From NCBI GenBank assembly GCA_028709385.1, contig JAQVXD010000008.1, forward strand, positions 1-64,000: a stretch of 64,000 bases of DNA, in the 5' to 3' direction. The notes under the pieces are model-generated. The model saw only the letters and a list, made by a program, of their open reading frames with translations. It had not been told where the DNA came from and ran no database searches. The translations under genes and the position numbers were made by a program. Positions 47,601-58,600 of this stretch are shown one piece after another (within the stretch, counting starts at the first letter, position 1; each line of letters opens with the position of its first letter). This DNA comes from Fermentimonas sp. (GTDB taxonomy: Bacteria; Bacteroidota; Bacteroidia; Bacteroidales; Dysgonomonadaceae).

Positions 47601-50600
47601 CTTCAGGATTACTTGTAGTCCAACTATCAAAACAATAAGCAGTAAAATGCCTTCTCAAAATATCCTTTGCTTCTAAGTAACAACCGGGGGTGTTAATATC
47701 ACCCTCCATCATCTCATTTGGTTCTGCATAGTAATAAAGATCATGATTCTGATTCTTAGCAAAATTTATAATCACTGATGAGCCTGACTTTCTACCTGCT
47801 CTTCCGACACGTTGCATAAAATTTGAAGGTAATGGCGGTGTGCTGTTGTTGTAGGCAGTATTCAAGTCACCTATATCAATACCCATTTCAAGAGTGCTTG
47901 TTGCAATTAGTGTATTCACGGAATTAAATCTCTCACGCTTCTTAAAATCATATTCCAGCTCTTCACGACTCTCACGCAATAATAAACCCGTATGCTCTGC
48001 TGCGTACACTCTCGGAAAACGATTCCTATTATAAACAGCCTTATAATAATTACTTTCCTCTAATTCTTCTCTGTGATATGTACCGGTGCAACGGTAACTC
48101 AGACATGCGGCACCCTCTGTAAGTTGATCCATATCCTGTGTATAAATTACATCCTCGCATTTATTACAGCTAAACTGTTTCACATCTTTTACTACCCAAA
48201 TCTTATGGGGTGATATAGCATAATTAATCGACTCCCCGGTATTGGCTGATAACAGTAAACCTTCGTCCACCAATGAATTTAACCACTGATCATAAAACTC
48301 ATTAATAAAGTCAGTAGTTACTGCAGCCATAATAAAACTCTTCCTGAAATAGCTATGGAACCAGTTGGTATTTGTAGCTCTTGTTGTATCTAATAAACCT
48401 GATCTTGAATCACGACTTGTAAGCATTTTAGGTAACCGAAAACGAGGACCATAACGTGGATTAAGAAAATGTCTACTATCCTCCAACCAGTTAAGTTCCC
48501 TCAGTTTTAATTTATCACCTCTAAACTTGCTTAGAAACACATGATCAACAGCACCTCTGTTTCTTGAGCGATGCAAAATCATGTTGGTAAACTTCAGAAA
48601 TACCTCCTTTTTAATTGTTCCACTCACATCATTTTGATCAATCCAAGAAGATATATTATCCCAACTCTTTTCCAAAGAATCTTTATCGAAGAAAACTGAT
48701 GATGCTCCTGTTTTCTCAAGTGTACGACCAATCCGTGAGTTAAATCCAAACTCTGAAAAAATCTCCCACTGAACACGCAAATCAAACTCTTTTAGAAAAT
48801 GATTTGCATAAACACCATTAGTTAAATAATTTTCCGGGGAATAATTTCCAATTTTGTCTTTAGGGAAAAATCGGTAAAGATATCCACTCAAAGAGTCGTT
48901 TCCGGAAGAGTCTGCATGTTCTTTCCAATAACCGATAAATGCATCGCTCAAATCGCTCAAAAGCATAGGATGATCAATTAAGTTTATCACTTTTTGGATT
49001 GAAGCTCTAAGAGTAAATCTATAGTTTCTGCTTTCTACAAAACCGGCCTGATGAGCAGCATCCTGCACAGAGTTTGTAAATGCAAGTACCTTTCTGTCCT
49101 TATCTTCAGCAGGGTCCAAATCCGTAGCCAGAGTTTGGCTCACTGCAATAGAGCTTAATGTAGGTATTTTAGTCCCTACAATAGTAACAGTATTTTCTGT
49201 GTTACAGCACGGGCATATATGTTCAGACCTGTTATCTTTAAATTTTCTGAAAGCTTGCACTTCAATTCCTTCAGTATCATCATCCACAATTGATAGCTTC
49301 TCAGGATTTAATTTATATGATTGAAAAGTATCAGGTTTGTATCCTGTTATATTTAAATCCTCCTGACTAAGTTCTCCTTTTGGAAGAATAAAATATAAAT
49401 TCTTATTATGATCAAAGAATTTATTATAAACCTCGTTTATGTTTTTAATAAAATAATCTTTATCTTCCGGTTTCACTCCCAACCAGCCCGAAGAGTTACA
49501 CTCCCTGCAATACCAAGGAGGCAGAGCACTTATCTCTTTTTGAGCATCAATCTGATCACGAAACGAAAATTTTGGATCCTGCTCCAATGTATATTGAACT
49601 CCGCTCAACTCGCGAACCCATAATTGAACCTGCAAATAAATAAACGGCATACGTTTATCATCATCTTGCTTAGCAATACTAATAAGTGTAAGCAAAGACT
49701 CAAGAACACGTTCTTTTGGGCTATATCTATTAGCCTCGTCCCATTGTGGAAGTTTTCTGTAGTTCTCATTAAGTATAGACAGACCCTGAATCACCTGATC
49801 CAATGTAAGCATATTTTGTCCTTTACTATAAAGAACCATAAGGTCTTTTACAATCTTCAAGCCTTTAAGTCCGAAACCTAAACTCTCCCTTTCTTGTTGC
49901 CATGCATCTATATGCGCTTGAAGATAGTCATCAAAGTTTGTACTTTCATGATAAACCAGATCCTTTAATTTAAATGGCAGTGGTATAGAATCAAGTAACT
50001 TTTCATCAAAGTCAAAAAACCTTTCTACATCTACTCTGTTCTCACCTATAATAGACTCTTCAGTAATCTTTTCCCCAAAAATCTTTTCTGCATATTCAGC
50101 TAATAGAACAGGAGCCTCATCACCTGAACCGATTGTAGCTGAAGTTCCAATAGGACAGAGCTGTCCCGGTTTAATTTTCAGTTTAAGCTTAAGTCTGCGA
50201 ATCAGATTTGCCACATCTGTCCCCTGAGCACCATCATATGTATGCAATTCATCCAGTACAAGAAACTTAAGCAGATCTGTGTCATTAAAATTATGCCTCC
50301 ATAGTTTGTTGTAATTATGTTTCATCAGAGCATAATCAAGCATCTTAAAGTTAGTGAGAAGAATGTCAGGTGGTGAATCTAAAATTGTTTCTCTATCCTC
50401 AATAATATGATCAGGCTCCATCACTTTATTTCGGGAAATACCCTGTCCGGTTTTACTTTCACCAATAAACAATCCTGCTCTAATCTTACCCCGTAATCTT
50501 TCGTCCTCATGTATCACCTCTGCCAAACGCTTAGCCTGGTCTGTTGCCAAAGCATTCATAGGGTACATAATAATAACCTTTATCCCGGGACGATGTTGCT

Positions 50601-50967
50601 GATGATAACAATAATCCAGTATAGGATAAAGAAATGCCTCTGTCTTTCCTGAACCGGTACCAGTAGTTATAATAGTAGCTTCAGGCTCTTTATCATGTGC
50701 GGATAACCTATTCCAAGCCTTTACCTGATGATCATAAGGCGAATAATGTGGAATAATATCTAATGGAATATTTGAAATTTCTTCTGCATCGGCCTTTACG
50801 AATGGGAGCTTTAGTGAAATATAAGGACCTTTGAACATTCCCTGTGTAGGATGATAAATAAAATCGTGAAATGCTTGTGCAACGCTCTTCTTCCTAAAAG
50901 TGAATGTTGCTTTCAGATAAGAAACTATTGACTCTTTTATCTCAATTGCCTGTTGTAAGCTTAGCAT
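44689..50967 (-). CDS. DUF1998 superfamily 2 helicase with C-terminal nuclease-like region (DruE/DrmAB-like)
   Basis: The 2092-residue protein begins with a DEAD/DEAH-type helicase: Walker A TGTGSGKTEAF (102-112), FLVLDELHTYDGAQGTD (near 240), and the C-terminal helicase lobe with STLEMGIDIGDLN and MQRVGRAGRKSGS (near 1040). Several CxxC zinc-ribbon pairs occur (WYCREC, HICPCC, FSCNKC, RFCSKC with NCPKC, VTCKHC). The DUF1998 domain (about 1500-1640) has YDTIPGGSGYLEEL and CTCQ...GCYRCIYSYGN. A later IALYLDGFQFHASK with a following Asp and WTLTWEDL (about 1765-1815) resembles a Vsr/DUF559-type nuclease fold. Size and layout recall Druantia DruE and fused DISARM DrmA/DrmB. Confidence 0.85.
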   Translation of the reverse strand: MLSLQQAIEIKESIVSYLKATFTFRKKSVAQAFHDFIYHPTQGMFKGPYISLKLPFVKADAEEISNIPLDIIPHYSPYDHQVKAWNRLSAHDKEPEATIITTGTGSGKTEAFLYPILDYCYHQQHRPGIKVIIMYPMNALATDQAKRLAEVIHEDERLRGKIRAGLFIGESKTGQGISRNKVMEPDHIIEDRETILDSPPDILLTNFKMLDYALMKHNYNKLWRHNFNDTDLLKFLVLDELHTYDGAQGTDVANLIRRLKLKLKIKPGQLCPIGTSATIGSGDEAPVLLAEYAEKIFGEKITEESIIGENRVDVERFFDFDEKLLDSIPLPFKLKDLVYHESTNFDDYLQAHIDAWQQERESLGFGLKGLKIVKDLMVLYSKGQNMLTLDQVIQGLSILNENYRKLPQWDEANRYSPKERVLESLLTLISIAKQDDDKRMPFIYLQVQLWVRELSGVQYTLEQDPKFSFRDQIDAQKEISALPPWYCRECNSSGWLGVKPEDKDYFIKNINEVYNKFFDHNKNLYFILPKGELSQEDLNITGYKPDTFQSYKLNPEKLSIVDDDTEGIEVQAFRKFKDNRSEHICPCCNTENTVTIVGTKIPTLSSIAVSQTLATDLDPAEDKDRKVLAFTNSVQDAAHQAGFVESRNYRFTLRASIQKVINLIDHPMLLSDLSDAFIGYWKEHADSSGNDSLSGYLYRFFPKDKIGNYSPENYLTNGVYANHFLKEFDLRVQWEIFSEFGFNSRIGRTLEKTGASSVFFDKDSLEKSWDNISSWIDQNDVSGTIKKEVFLKFTNMILHRSRNRGAVDHVFLSKFRGDKLKLRELNWLEDSRHFLNPRYGPRFRLPKMLTSRDSRSGLLDTTRATNTNWFHSYFRKSFIMAAVTTDFINEFYDQWLNSLVDEGLLLSANTGESINYAISPHKIWVVKDVKQFSCNKCEDVIYTQDMDQLTEGAACLSYRCTGTYHREELEESNYYKAVYNRNRFPRVYAAEHTGLLLRESREELEYDFKKRERFNSVNTLIATSTLEMGIDIGDLNTAYNNSTPPLPSNFMQRVGRAGRKSGSSVIINFAKNQNHDLYYYAEPNEMMEGDINTPGCYLEAKDILRRHFTAYCFDSWTTSNPEENIIPNTIGDLKLHQQKITNEFFFINRFISFIKSNRDSLLDNFIVQYTSSVRERAFKEIEDSIDSGLFYEQLLSVFIKIQEEFNEMQSKLNALDEEISVLKLAQGDPLVEEYAKAKKSILGIKRSINKRLTLEHLTNVGVLPNYAFPETGVQLNAHIWQMDGEGATNVGVDKDYEITRPASQAIRELAPENYFYTQGYRFEISGVNTFDWDEKNKHRKRFCSKCDYIEIDSLSKTGNCPKCGDVSWSSASNIHEFVKLTAVRSYITSSQAKLDDNNDDRDSRLYQIIQHVNFANSTSNGAWVLKEIPFGIEFVSNATITTINYGRQDVIDARRLKVNDQEVMTKGFVTCKHCGKSVSSNHLINEAKDFHYGYCKHRNKVYENQSDEVFEEIYLFREFNTEILKIILPVQKFNTEADIRMFQAGLELGLKRYFKGNPSHIKIMDYKEFNQHTSRFDRFLLLYDTIPGGSGYLEELFSSENFTQLLKNSYESIRDCTCQHNGHDGCYRCIYSYGNQYKRDGLSRERAEEWFSKIYKQTESWEKNNRGLTNVTNTGRIEESELEDRFINLVEKWSEKDESCKFSEKNFHGIPYYEIEITTGDVNAIYQIRPQVVLGPKDGIEYSTRVDFLIVCIKYDYKGKEYRKEIPRIALYLDGFQFHASKEHNVFEKDIAIRKAITSNSWFKVWTLTWEDLDYFERWLNKEGDVKDDLFMMYHQNFASNYLTKLLPYLTRDHEKINLSNGFSNVIRLISLLAYPIIEPFPVSHFTFLVSWTSEIFSPSYNPEDIDKLISGDTIEDNYIIQNLIKDYNGLIPVEGQNNFKFADWRIWVNFKKKEVLHNLELSDTKDVDKNEWQQFWSLFNIFQSANFLKRKSSEVSIEITDEELDLVAEILPLYESEYHDLIKKAVDKNIITMENINYLDSLVDEQGEVIADADLVFGNIKVVVNPFSDESRRIFEEHGYKIIEPGDVDLI

Positions 50968-50981
50968 GTTAATTTAAATTA

Positions 50982-53900
50982 TTATTTCATATCTTCTTCA
51001 AAAATAAGCTCTTCTGTTTCCTGAGGACTCTTTTCAGTAGTTTTTAAACTAATTATATATTCAGAAGGAATAGCTTTGAATTTACTGTTTTTCTCAAAAC
51101 TCTCGTTGTCTTCAAATGCAAACGGGCTTTTTACCAAGTAAACCTTATTACCTGAAACAATCGCAAGATCATAACGATGAGCTTCTTTCGTGGCTGTTTT
51201 TATCTCTTGTTCACTCATATAAAAATAGTTGCCAGAGTCAGTTTTTATTTCAAGAAATCTCCACTCACTATCTTCTTCTTTTTTATACTCAACATCATAG
51301 TGATAGGAATCACTTCTTACTGAAACATGTTCTACTGTATAATTGTTAGATTGTAGTAGATGTATTACTTTTTCTTCTGATCCTTTTCCTATTTTAGTTT
51401 TCCTGTTCCTCGATCTTGATGTGCTCGAACCGCTACCTTTTTCGTTACTAAATGCACCATTATAACCTTTTGTATTAAAGCTTGATATATCTGCTTCAAT
51501 AAGTTCTAAATCTTCAATATCATTTTTATCATCATAGTCTGTCGTAATAGAACTATGTCTTTTTGCTATTTCAATTATTTCATTTTCATAACCCTCAAAA
51601 AACAACAGGCTATAATCTGATGAACTATAATTTGAGATAGTCTTTTCCATATCCTCTATATCAATACCAAACTGGTATTCATTTAATATGTCAACATATT
51701 TATTCTCAACTTTAATTTTATAATCAATTTCCTCATCAAGGTCAACGCCGAATATTTCTAAAGATAAGTTGTTAATCTCTCTTTTGTAATTAGGTTCAAG
51801 TTTATACTTCCATTTATCAATAACTTCTGAGACTTCATTATTATTAACAAGGTTTTCATAGTTTAGAAAAGTTTGGTGGAACTTTTTCTTGTCTTCAATC
51901 TCACTCTTGTTAAGTTTCATCCAAAGTAGTTTCCTAAAATCATTTCGTTTATAACGCATAGCATCATTAAGATTTTCACTATGCCATTCATTTAATGTAT
52001 CTGATTCAATCAATTTGTCTAATTGAATATTTTCATCTTTTATACTTAAAATCCATTTTAAAAACCTAACTCCCTCTTTATTGCCCAAATTGGAGAAATC
52101 AATTTGATTATAAAAACCAGGTAATTCCCTTAACTCCTTTTTAATTACTTCTTTATAATTCTCATTTTCAAATTGATAATCTTCGAAACCCGGTATTATT
52201 TTCATCCAAAACTTTTGCTCTTCAACACTAATGCCCAAAAGCTTTTTAGCTTCTTCAAGAAAAAAAACCTTATCATCAATTTCCAAAATATGCTTTGATT
52301 CTTTTACACCATCTCTAAATATTCTTCTGAAAGTATTCTTTAAGTCATTTACTCTAAAAGTGATACAAATGATCTCAGCAATTGTATCACAAAACAGTGA
52401 ATTATTTTTCAATTCAGACAAACTGTAAACTTCAGATTGTTTTATTAGGAACTTGTTATCTTTTGGTATGAATTCATTGTCGCCAATTTCTATATTTTCT
52501 TCTCCTGAAGTTACAATCATATTATTAACCAATTCCACTTCCATAGCTTTAATACTATTAGCCTCAGATTTTTTCTCTACCTCACCCTTTATATTTTCCA
52601 GTCTATAGGCAAGAAAATATAGTTTTAAATTTTTAATATACTTATTGAACTCATTATTAAAATCATGAGTCTCCTTTTTAGTAACTTGTAAGTTTGATAC
52701 AATTCCTTTAATCAATTTAACGCCAAAGAACTTTTTCACATTATCTTCTCCAGTCCTCTTAGGTAAATTTATAAACCAATAGTTGTTTAGAATTTTCTGG
52801 GGAAGAATTTTATTATCAGAGTAATAAACTTCTTCAATTGGTTTAGACTCAAAGTCATTACCTGCACCTCCATTTCTGCAGATATAATGCATTTCTGTTA
52901 AGTACTCACAATAATCAATGTCTTTTAGCTGACTTTCTTCATTTGCTCTAAAATACTCATATATTGTTTTATAAAATTGCTGACTCCCGGCTTTAACTGA
53001 TTTGCCATAATTTTTTAGCAATGAAAAAATGAGTTCTGGGCTTAATTCATTGAAAGATTTTTTGATTCCTAATATTTCAATAACATTTGTTATTTGCCCC
53101 TCCTTTAATCCCAATTTTTGAAACAGAGGGTCTTGTAGGTCAACAACTTTAAGTCCTCCAATCTCTTTTAACTGATTTCCAAATACAACATCTTTTATTA
53201 AGCCGGAACTAACAATTATAAACTTCAGGTATGAGGTGAAATTACTGTAATGCGTTTCATGATTATAATAACTGGTATAAAATATATCTGTGTGCTGTTC
53301 TCCTATTTGTCTGAGGAATTTATCATCTAAAGACAACCAAGCAATTAATTTCTCAACTGTAAAATTCTTATTGTTGATTATTTTACTAATGTCTTCTATT
53401 TTAGTAACAGAGTAATATTTATTTACGTGAGACTTTTCAATTTCTTTTTCACTGAAAACATATTTCACGTATTTATCTGAAATATTATGTCTCAATTCAA
53501 CTATCTCTTTCTTGTGTCGAGGCATCTCAGCCACATTTAGCCATCTGAAAAATTTTATTACGTAGTCTTCACTATAATCAATTAGATTCCAATAATCCTT
53601 GCCGATCAGATAATCGCCATCATTTAGTATGCCTTCAAAAATTAATTCACTTTTTTTGCCAACTTTATATTCTTTGCCAAAAAACAATTCCCTGGAGTAC
53701 TTAATACTGCCGTCTCGTGCAATTATAGGTATCTTTTCAATTGCATTTAAATTCCCGCTTCTTTCAGGATTAGAGATAAATATATTAAATAGAGAATCTA
53801 CCATCTCTCTAATATAATTTTTCTTTATTTCATCAGAATCTTGCTCTACATCCTTAAGGCTTTTGTTAGTTTCATTTACAATATGAGTTATAATATCGAC

Positions 53901-55622
53901 TATATCATCCGAGCCAATGTTGACTATTGGGTTTAATAGTCTTTTTAAAGGACGCGAATAACCTTCTTTTTCATCTATTTTTACATACTCGATTTTATCT
54001 CTTAACAACTCTTTCAATTTATTGTAAAGCGGCTCAGAAATAAAGTCTATATCATCTACATAACTTGGCAAAGCATAGTGGGTCCCTGACATGTCTTTAG
54101 TAAAAACCCGGATAGTAGATGGAACAAATTTGTTCTTGTTATTTAATAATAGAGGAAGTTTTCTCCTTTCATCATTATTAATTGGAAAACAACCATCAGT
54201 ATTTCTAACTAATAAATTTATCAATTCTGCTCTCTTTCTAATAGATGGAGTACAGGATATGCCTTCAACTTCATTTATACAATCAATTATTTCGTAGAAC
54301 TCATCAAAATAATAATACTTAGTCCTTAACTCAATAATTAGATTATCTGAAGGTAAACTGAGGTTCTCAAAGAACTCTGTATATTCGTTTTTAATTATCC
54401 ATTTTGAAAACTCACTACCGTGATATTTTGTCTCTGATTCAGTTACATAACTATCATTAACTGTTGGATAACATGCTATTTTCTTTCTCTCTTCTTTAAT
54501 ATCATCATAAAAGTCAATAAAAAACTTTCTACTGTTATCACTATTAGGAGTTAAAAAGAGGTACGCATCCCAACTGACAGGTCTTTTAATTAATAACTCA
54601 TTGGCAATTTCGACCAATAGTTCTATTATTTCTTTCAATATAAACTCGTTCTCTGCACTATTATTTATCTCTTTCCTGTTGTTAGTTAAATCAAATGTTG
54701 AATGAATAAGACAAGGTAACCCTATTGGAACATCTGTTGGGAAAAAGTTATAAAAGGTCCCTTTATCACTTAAATCATCCTGCCATGCTATTATAATATC
54801 ACATTTAACATCTGCCGAATATTCAATTCCAAGTCTATCCCTTATATTCCATGTTTTTTCTCCAACAACTATCCTATTATCATCTTTCTCTTCTTTTAAA
54901 ATATTCCGGGTCTCACAACCATCCTCAACAACCACAATTTGAGTAATGTTTTTGAGAAACAAAACTGTCTCTTCCGAAATTTGTTTAAGTTGTGTCTGAA
55001 TATTTGTCTCTTCGTCCTTCTTATACTTTAGTTGTATTTGTGTAGTGTATTCAATACTAACTTTTTCTACAATTTTAGGAAATGCCAGTGCAGCAATGGG
55101 TATTGTATTATAATTAATTCTTTTTTCTCTTCTCTCACGCTCCACCCTTTCCCTCACCACATTATACATTGATAAATGATCATTATAAAACTTTTCTGAT
55201 ATTGCTCTTGAGAATTCAAATGAAACATTCTGTGTTAATATAGTAACCGAATCAACCCAATTAAGAATCGAACGGAATCCTAATCCTTTATTACCAATAT
55301 ATTCTGTCTTGTTTTTGGTAGTAAGTCCTACATACATTAATGATTCTACACCCGTCCGTTCAAATGGATTCCCATTGTTTGAAACTGTAAGAATACAATT
55401 TTTACTATCTAATTCTATGCGAATAACATCAGATTCAGCATCATCTGCATTCTGCATCAATTCCAGAATCTGTCGCCCATTGTAATCAGCTGTAGTTTGA
55501 ATCTCCTGATTATAATTAGATATCATAATTGAGGGGTTATCGGAGTAGGTCTTTAAATAACTTTCTATCAAATCATTTATATCATCCCTTGACAAACCAA
55601 TAGATACATCCATTTTATGCAT
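50982..55622 (-). CDS. Sacsin/Hsp90-type ATPase with C-terminal DUF3883 nuclease-like domain
   Basis: The 1546-residue protein starts with a Bergerat-fold ATPase: ILELMQNADDA (52-62, catalytic Glu54, Asn58), SNNGNPF (81-87) and YIGNKGLGFRSIL (108-120). A very long, Lys/Glu/Asn-rich helical middle of unknown fold follows. The last about 130 residues are a DUF3883-like domain with GKGSEEKVIHLL, YHYDVEYKK and WRFLEIKTDSG (Asp, then Glu-x-Lys), the pattern of PD-(D/E)XK nucleases. It is 17 bases after the methyltransferase gene. Such ATPases occur in helicase-methylase-ATPase loci thought to act in phage defence. Confidence 0.83.
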   Translation of the reverse strand: MHKMDVSIGLSRDDINDLIESYLKTYSDNPSIMISNYNQEIQTTADYNGRQILELMQNADDAESDVIRIELDSKNCILTVSNNGNPFERTGVESLMYVGLTTKNKTEYIGNKGLGFRSILNWVDSVTILTQNVSFEFSRAISEKFYNDHLSMYNVVRERVERERREKRINYNTIPIAALAFPKIVEKVSIEYTTQIQLKYKKDEETNIQTQLKQISEETVLFLKNITQIVVVEDGCETRNILKEEKDDNRIVVGEKTWNIRDRLGIEYSADVKCDIIIAWQDDLSDKGTFYNFFPTDVPIGLPCLIHSTFDLTNNRKEINNSAENEFILKEIIELLVEIANELLIKRPVSWDAYLFLTPNSDNSRKFFIDFYDDIKEERKKIACYPTVNDSYVTESETKYHGSEFSKWIIKNEYTEFFENLSLPSDNLIIELRTKYYYFDEFYEIIDCINEVEGISCTPSIRKRAELINLLVRNTDGCFPINNDERRKLPLLLNNKNKFVPSTIRVFTKDMSGTHYALPSYVDDIDFISEPLYNKLKELLRDKIEYVKIDEKEGYSRPLKRLLNPIVNIGSDDIVDIITHIVNETNKSLKDVEQDSDEIKKNYIREMVDSLFNIFISNPERSGNLNAIEKIPIIARDGSIKYSRELFFGKEYKVGKKSELIFEGILNDGDYLIGKDYWNLIDYSEDYVIKFFRWLNVAEMPRHKKEIVELRHNISDKYVKYVFSEKEIEKSHVNKYYSVTKIEDISKIINNKNFTVEKLIAWLSLDDKFLRQIGEQHTDIFYTSYYNHETHYSNFTSYLKFIIVSSGLIKDVVFGNQLKEIGGLKVVDLQDPLFQKLGLKEGQITNVIEILGIKKSFNELSPELIFSLLKNYGKSVKAGSQQFYKTIYEYFRANEESQLKDIDYCEYLTEMHYICRNGGAGNDFESKPIEEVYYSDNKILPQKILNNYWFINLPKRTGEDNVKKFFGVKLIKGIVSNLQVTKKETHDFNNEFNKYIKNLKLYFLAYRLENIKGEVEKKSEANSIKAMEVELVNNMIVTSGEENIEIGDNEFIPKDNKFLIKQSEVYSLSELKNNSLFCDTIAEIICITFRVNDLKNTFRRIFRDGVKESKHILEIDDKVFFLEEAKKLLGISVEEQKFWMKIIPGFEDYQFENENYKEVIKKELRELPGFYNQIDFSNLGNKEGVRFLKWILSIKDENIQLDKLIESDTLNEWHSENLNDAMRYKRNDFRKLLWMKLNKSEIEDKKKFHQTFLNYENLVNNNEVSEVIDKWKYKLEPNYKREINNLSLEIFGVDLDEEIDYKIKVENKYVDILNEYQFGIDIEDMEKTISNYSSSDYSLLFFEGYENEIIEIAKRHSSITTDYDDKNDIEDLELIEADISSFNTKGYNGAFSNEKGSGSSTSRSRNRKTKIGKGSEEKVIHLLQSNNYTVEHVSVRSDSYHYDVEYKKEEDSEWRFLEIKTDSGNYFYMSEQEIKTATKEAHRYDLAIVSGNKVYLVKSPFAFEDNESFEKNSKFKAIPSEYIISLKTTEKSPQETEELIFEEDMK

Positions 55623-55639
55623 TTTGATTCTAATTGAAA

Positions 55640-58600
55640 TTATTCCTTAAACTTCTTTTCAAAAAATGCCCACGCTTTCCTATAATCTTCTACACGATCT
55701 TGTTTGGTAAACGGAGCATAATAAGTCACCTTATCACCATAGTAGAGCTCAGATTTAGTAATTGTATATTCATACCTCTCACCCTCTTTCATATCTTTAG
55801 CCAATTCCCAGTCCGGGCGATCAAGCCCTACACCTACTAATCCTTTACTACAAGTAAAAACAATATTTCCCTTTGCATCATACCAGGTATCATCTTCATT
55901 CTGTTGTAGAACCGGGAATTGAATGTCATACATCAATATCAACTCATCTAAGCTGATATCTAAAGCCATTGCAGTAATAACATCTATCTCAACAAGAGCT
56001 TGTCTTCTCTCAAAATAATTGCGTAAAGGAATATCCCAACTCCAGTTTGGTGTTAGTGTTTCAAATGGTTTTAATTTTTTATCTTCTATACTCCATCGTT
56101 CAGAGTTGAAATTTTTACTGTAGTTGTCTTCCCAAAGAGGAGCATAGTATTTATTTAAGCAATTGAGTTGAAGTGTCCGAACAAAAAGGGAGTTGTGATA
56201 CTTTTTATCAACACCCAGTGGAAGTTTACTTAATGTTTCGTCATATAAATTAGATTTTCCGATTGTCTTTAAATAAAAATCATAAACCAAAGAATCTGTA
56301 AGTGCGTTGAACTCAATTAAAATTCTTTGATCTCTGAAAATAATTGAAATTAAACCATTAATATGTGCAGTTTTTGGTGGTATGATTGCTCCCGAAAGTG
56401 TTCTTTCACTTGCTGAACCAATCATTTTACGAAAAGCTACTTTATAATAATCTAACCAATTGTCGAAATTACCATCTTTTAATTCAAAACCCTTTATAGT
56501 TGAACCATACCCAGCATTAACATTTAATGGTACATAGTTAGTTCGTGCAACATAACTCTCATCAATTTTACTAAAATTGATTATATCATAATGAGAGTTT
56601 AATGTGCACATCTCCCTTGGTGTTTTATACATTGGATTTCCTACAAAGACATGTGGACCAGAGTATATCATCTCATAGACTTCAATATTAGGATATATTG
56701 TTTTTCTTTCAATAATTGAATCATTGACTGCATTAACTTCATTCCATCCATCAGTTATTTTAGTTTGATAATTTTTTATAGTCGAGTTGAATTTGCCAAT
56801 CTTTTCTATTATTTCAATAATTTCCTGTGCATGAATAGTTACTAACTTAGCGCCTTCCCAATCATCACTGTCTTCAAAAGTGCGAGCTAATATTTTTAAT
56901 ACATCTTCATTAATTTCTACTATTCGATGTAAATGAGGCAATAAGTTCCATTCCATTTTTTCCGTATTTTCATTCATTACTTTATAGCCGTGTAATTGAC
57001 CAGACCCTGAATGAATAAAACATCCATCAATAGTAGAAGGATGAAATAAATTTGAGATTGAATAAAAGTTTATTTCCTTTTTATTTCCTGTATAAACGTT
57101 AATAGAATATTTTGTGTGATGATCTACTTCAGCAAATAATACAAGCTCATTAACAAACTGAAAATGGTATTTTAATCGTGGATACACTTCCTTACGCAAT
57201 GCATAACCATTAGGATCATCATATATTCCTTCCGGGTGTAGTAAACCCATATAGCCTTTTTCTGAGATCCAATGTAACCCATTTTCAAGTATGCACTTAT
57301 ATAAGTTGCTTCTATGCCCATTTAATAATGAATAATTTTGATATGAACCAATAAATTGTTTTAAAATCTCAGAGTTTATAAGTTCTTCTATATAAATATA
57401 TTTAAGCTCTTTATTAACTTTAAACAATTCAGTAGTTAATTTTTTTATTTTAGGTGAGGTGAACTTTTTAACTAAAACTTCAGGATAAAATTCTGAAACT
57501 ACACCACCTTCATCAAATGTTATTTCAACCCACGGAGGATTACCTACAACCACATCAAATCCATTCTTCTCTCTATAAACTTCAATGAATTCAAGCTCAT
57601 AGTGGAAAAATTTATATTGCTCGGAATATTGTTTTACCAAATCTGCTCTTTTATCGACAAAAAGCGAAGATGGGTTACCTTTTAGTTTTTCTGTTATTTC
57701 TCTTTCACGCTCACGTTTATCTTTTCGATAATCTCTAACAATTGTTGAAGTATTTTCTGAAACTAAATTGGCTTCATCCTGTTCATATTCAATTAAATCA
57801 ATATTAATTATCTTAGTGAGATCCTGATACCACTCGCTCCTTGTCGGGAGTTCCGCAGCATCACGTACATCCCAAAACCAAAGTGCACACCAGTAATCCA
57901 TAATAAGTTTAAGCTTATAGTATGGTGCGTTACTTTTAAATCTATTTTCGGCAAACTGCTGTTTCTGATCATAGCTGAATCCTGCAAAGTCTAATTTTTG
58001 TTCTTGATTAGGATTTCCAAAAAAGTCAGTATTAATCTCAGTTATCAAAGAAATATTCTTCTGCATTTCATAATGCTCCAGAAGTAGTTTATCAATTGCT
58101 ATTGATAGTTTTTGTAACAATTTGTATTCATCTCCTCGTAATGGTTTCGTGAATTCTTTCTTCCATTCAGTTACTCTTTTTGCTTCTACAGGATACTTAT
58201 CTTTTAACAATCGTATGGATGCAGAAGAAGCCATGTTTTGGTCGGGCAACAAGAAATGATAAATCTCATCATTCCGTCTGTTAATTCCTTTATCTCCAAA
58301 GATAAGATGCTTTGGTGCTTTTTCCCACCATTTCTTTGTTTTGTGTCCACGTCCCTGCGGTTCAAATGAAAAATCCCTGTGATTATAAACCTTAAGCCAT
58401 GAGCCTATTACTGCATTGCCTACCCCTAGACGATAACCAAAGAATGGGGTTTGCATTTCTTTGTGTATAACATTTAACCATAATGAAAGCTTCCCAAGCT
58501 CAATAGCAGTTGGATTGATGTCAACGCCATAAACGTTGTTAAGAGCTATGTATGCTTTAATCTTTTGCAGTTCATCTTTATATTTATTTGGATCAACATG

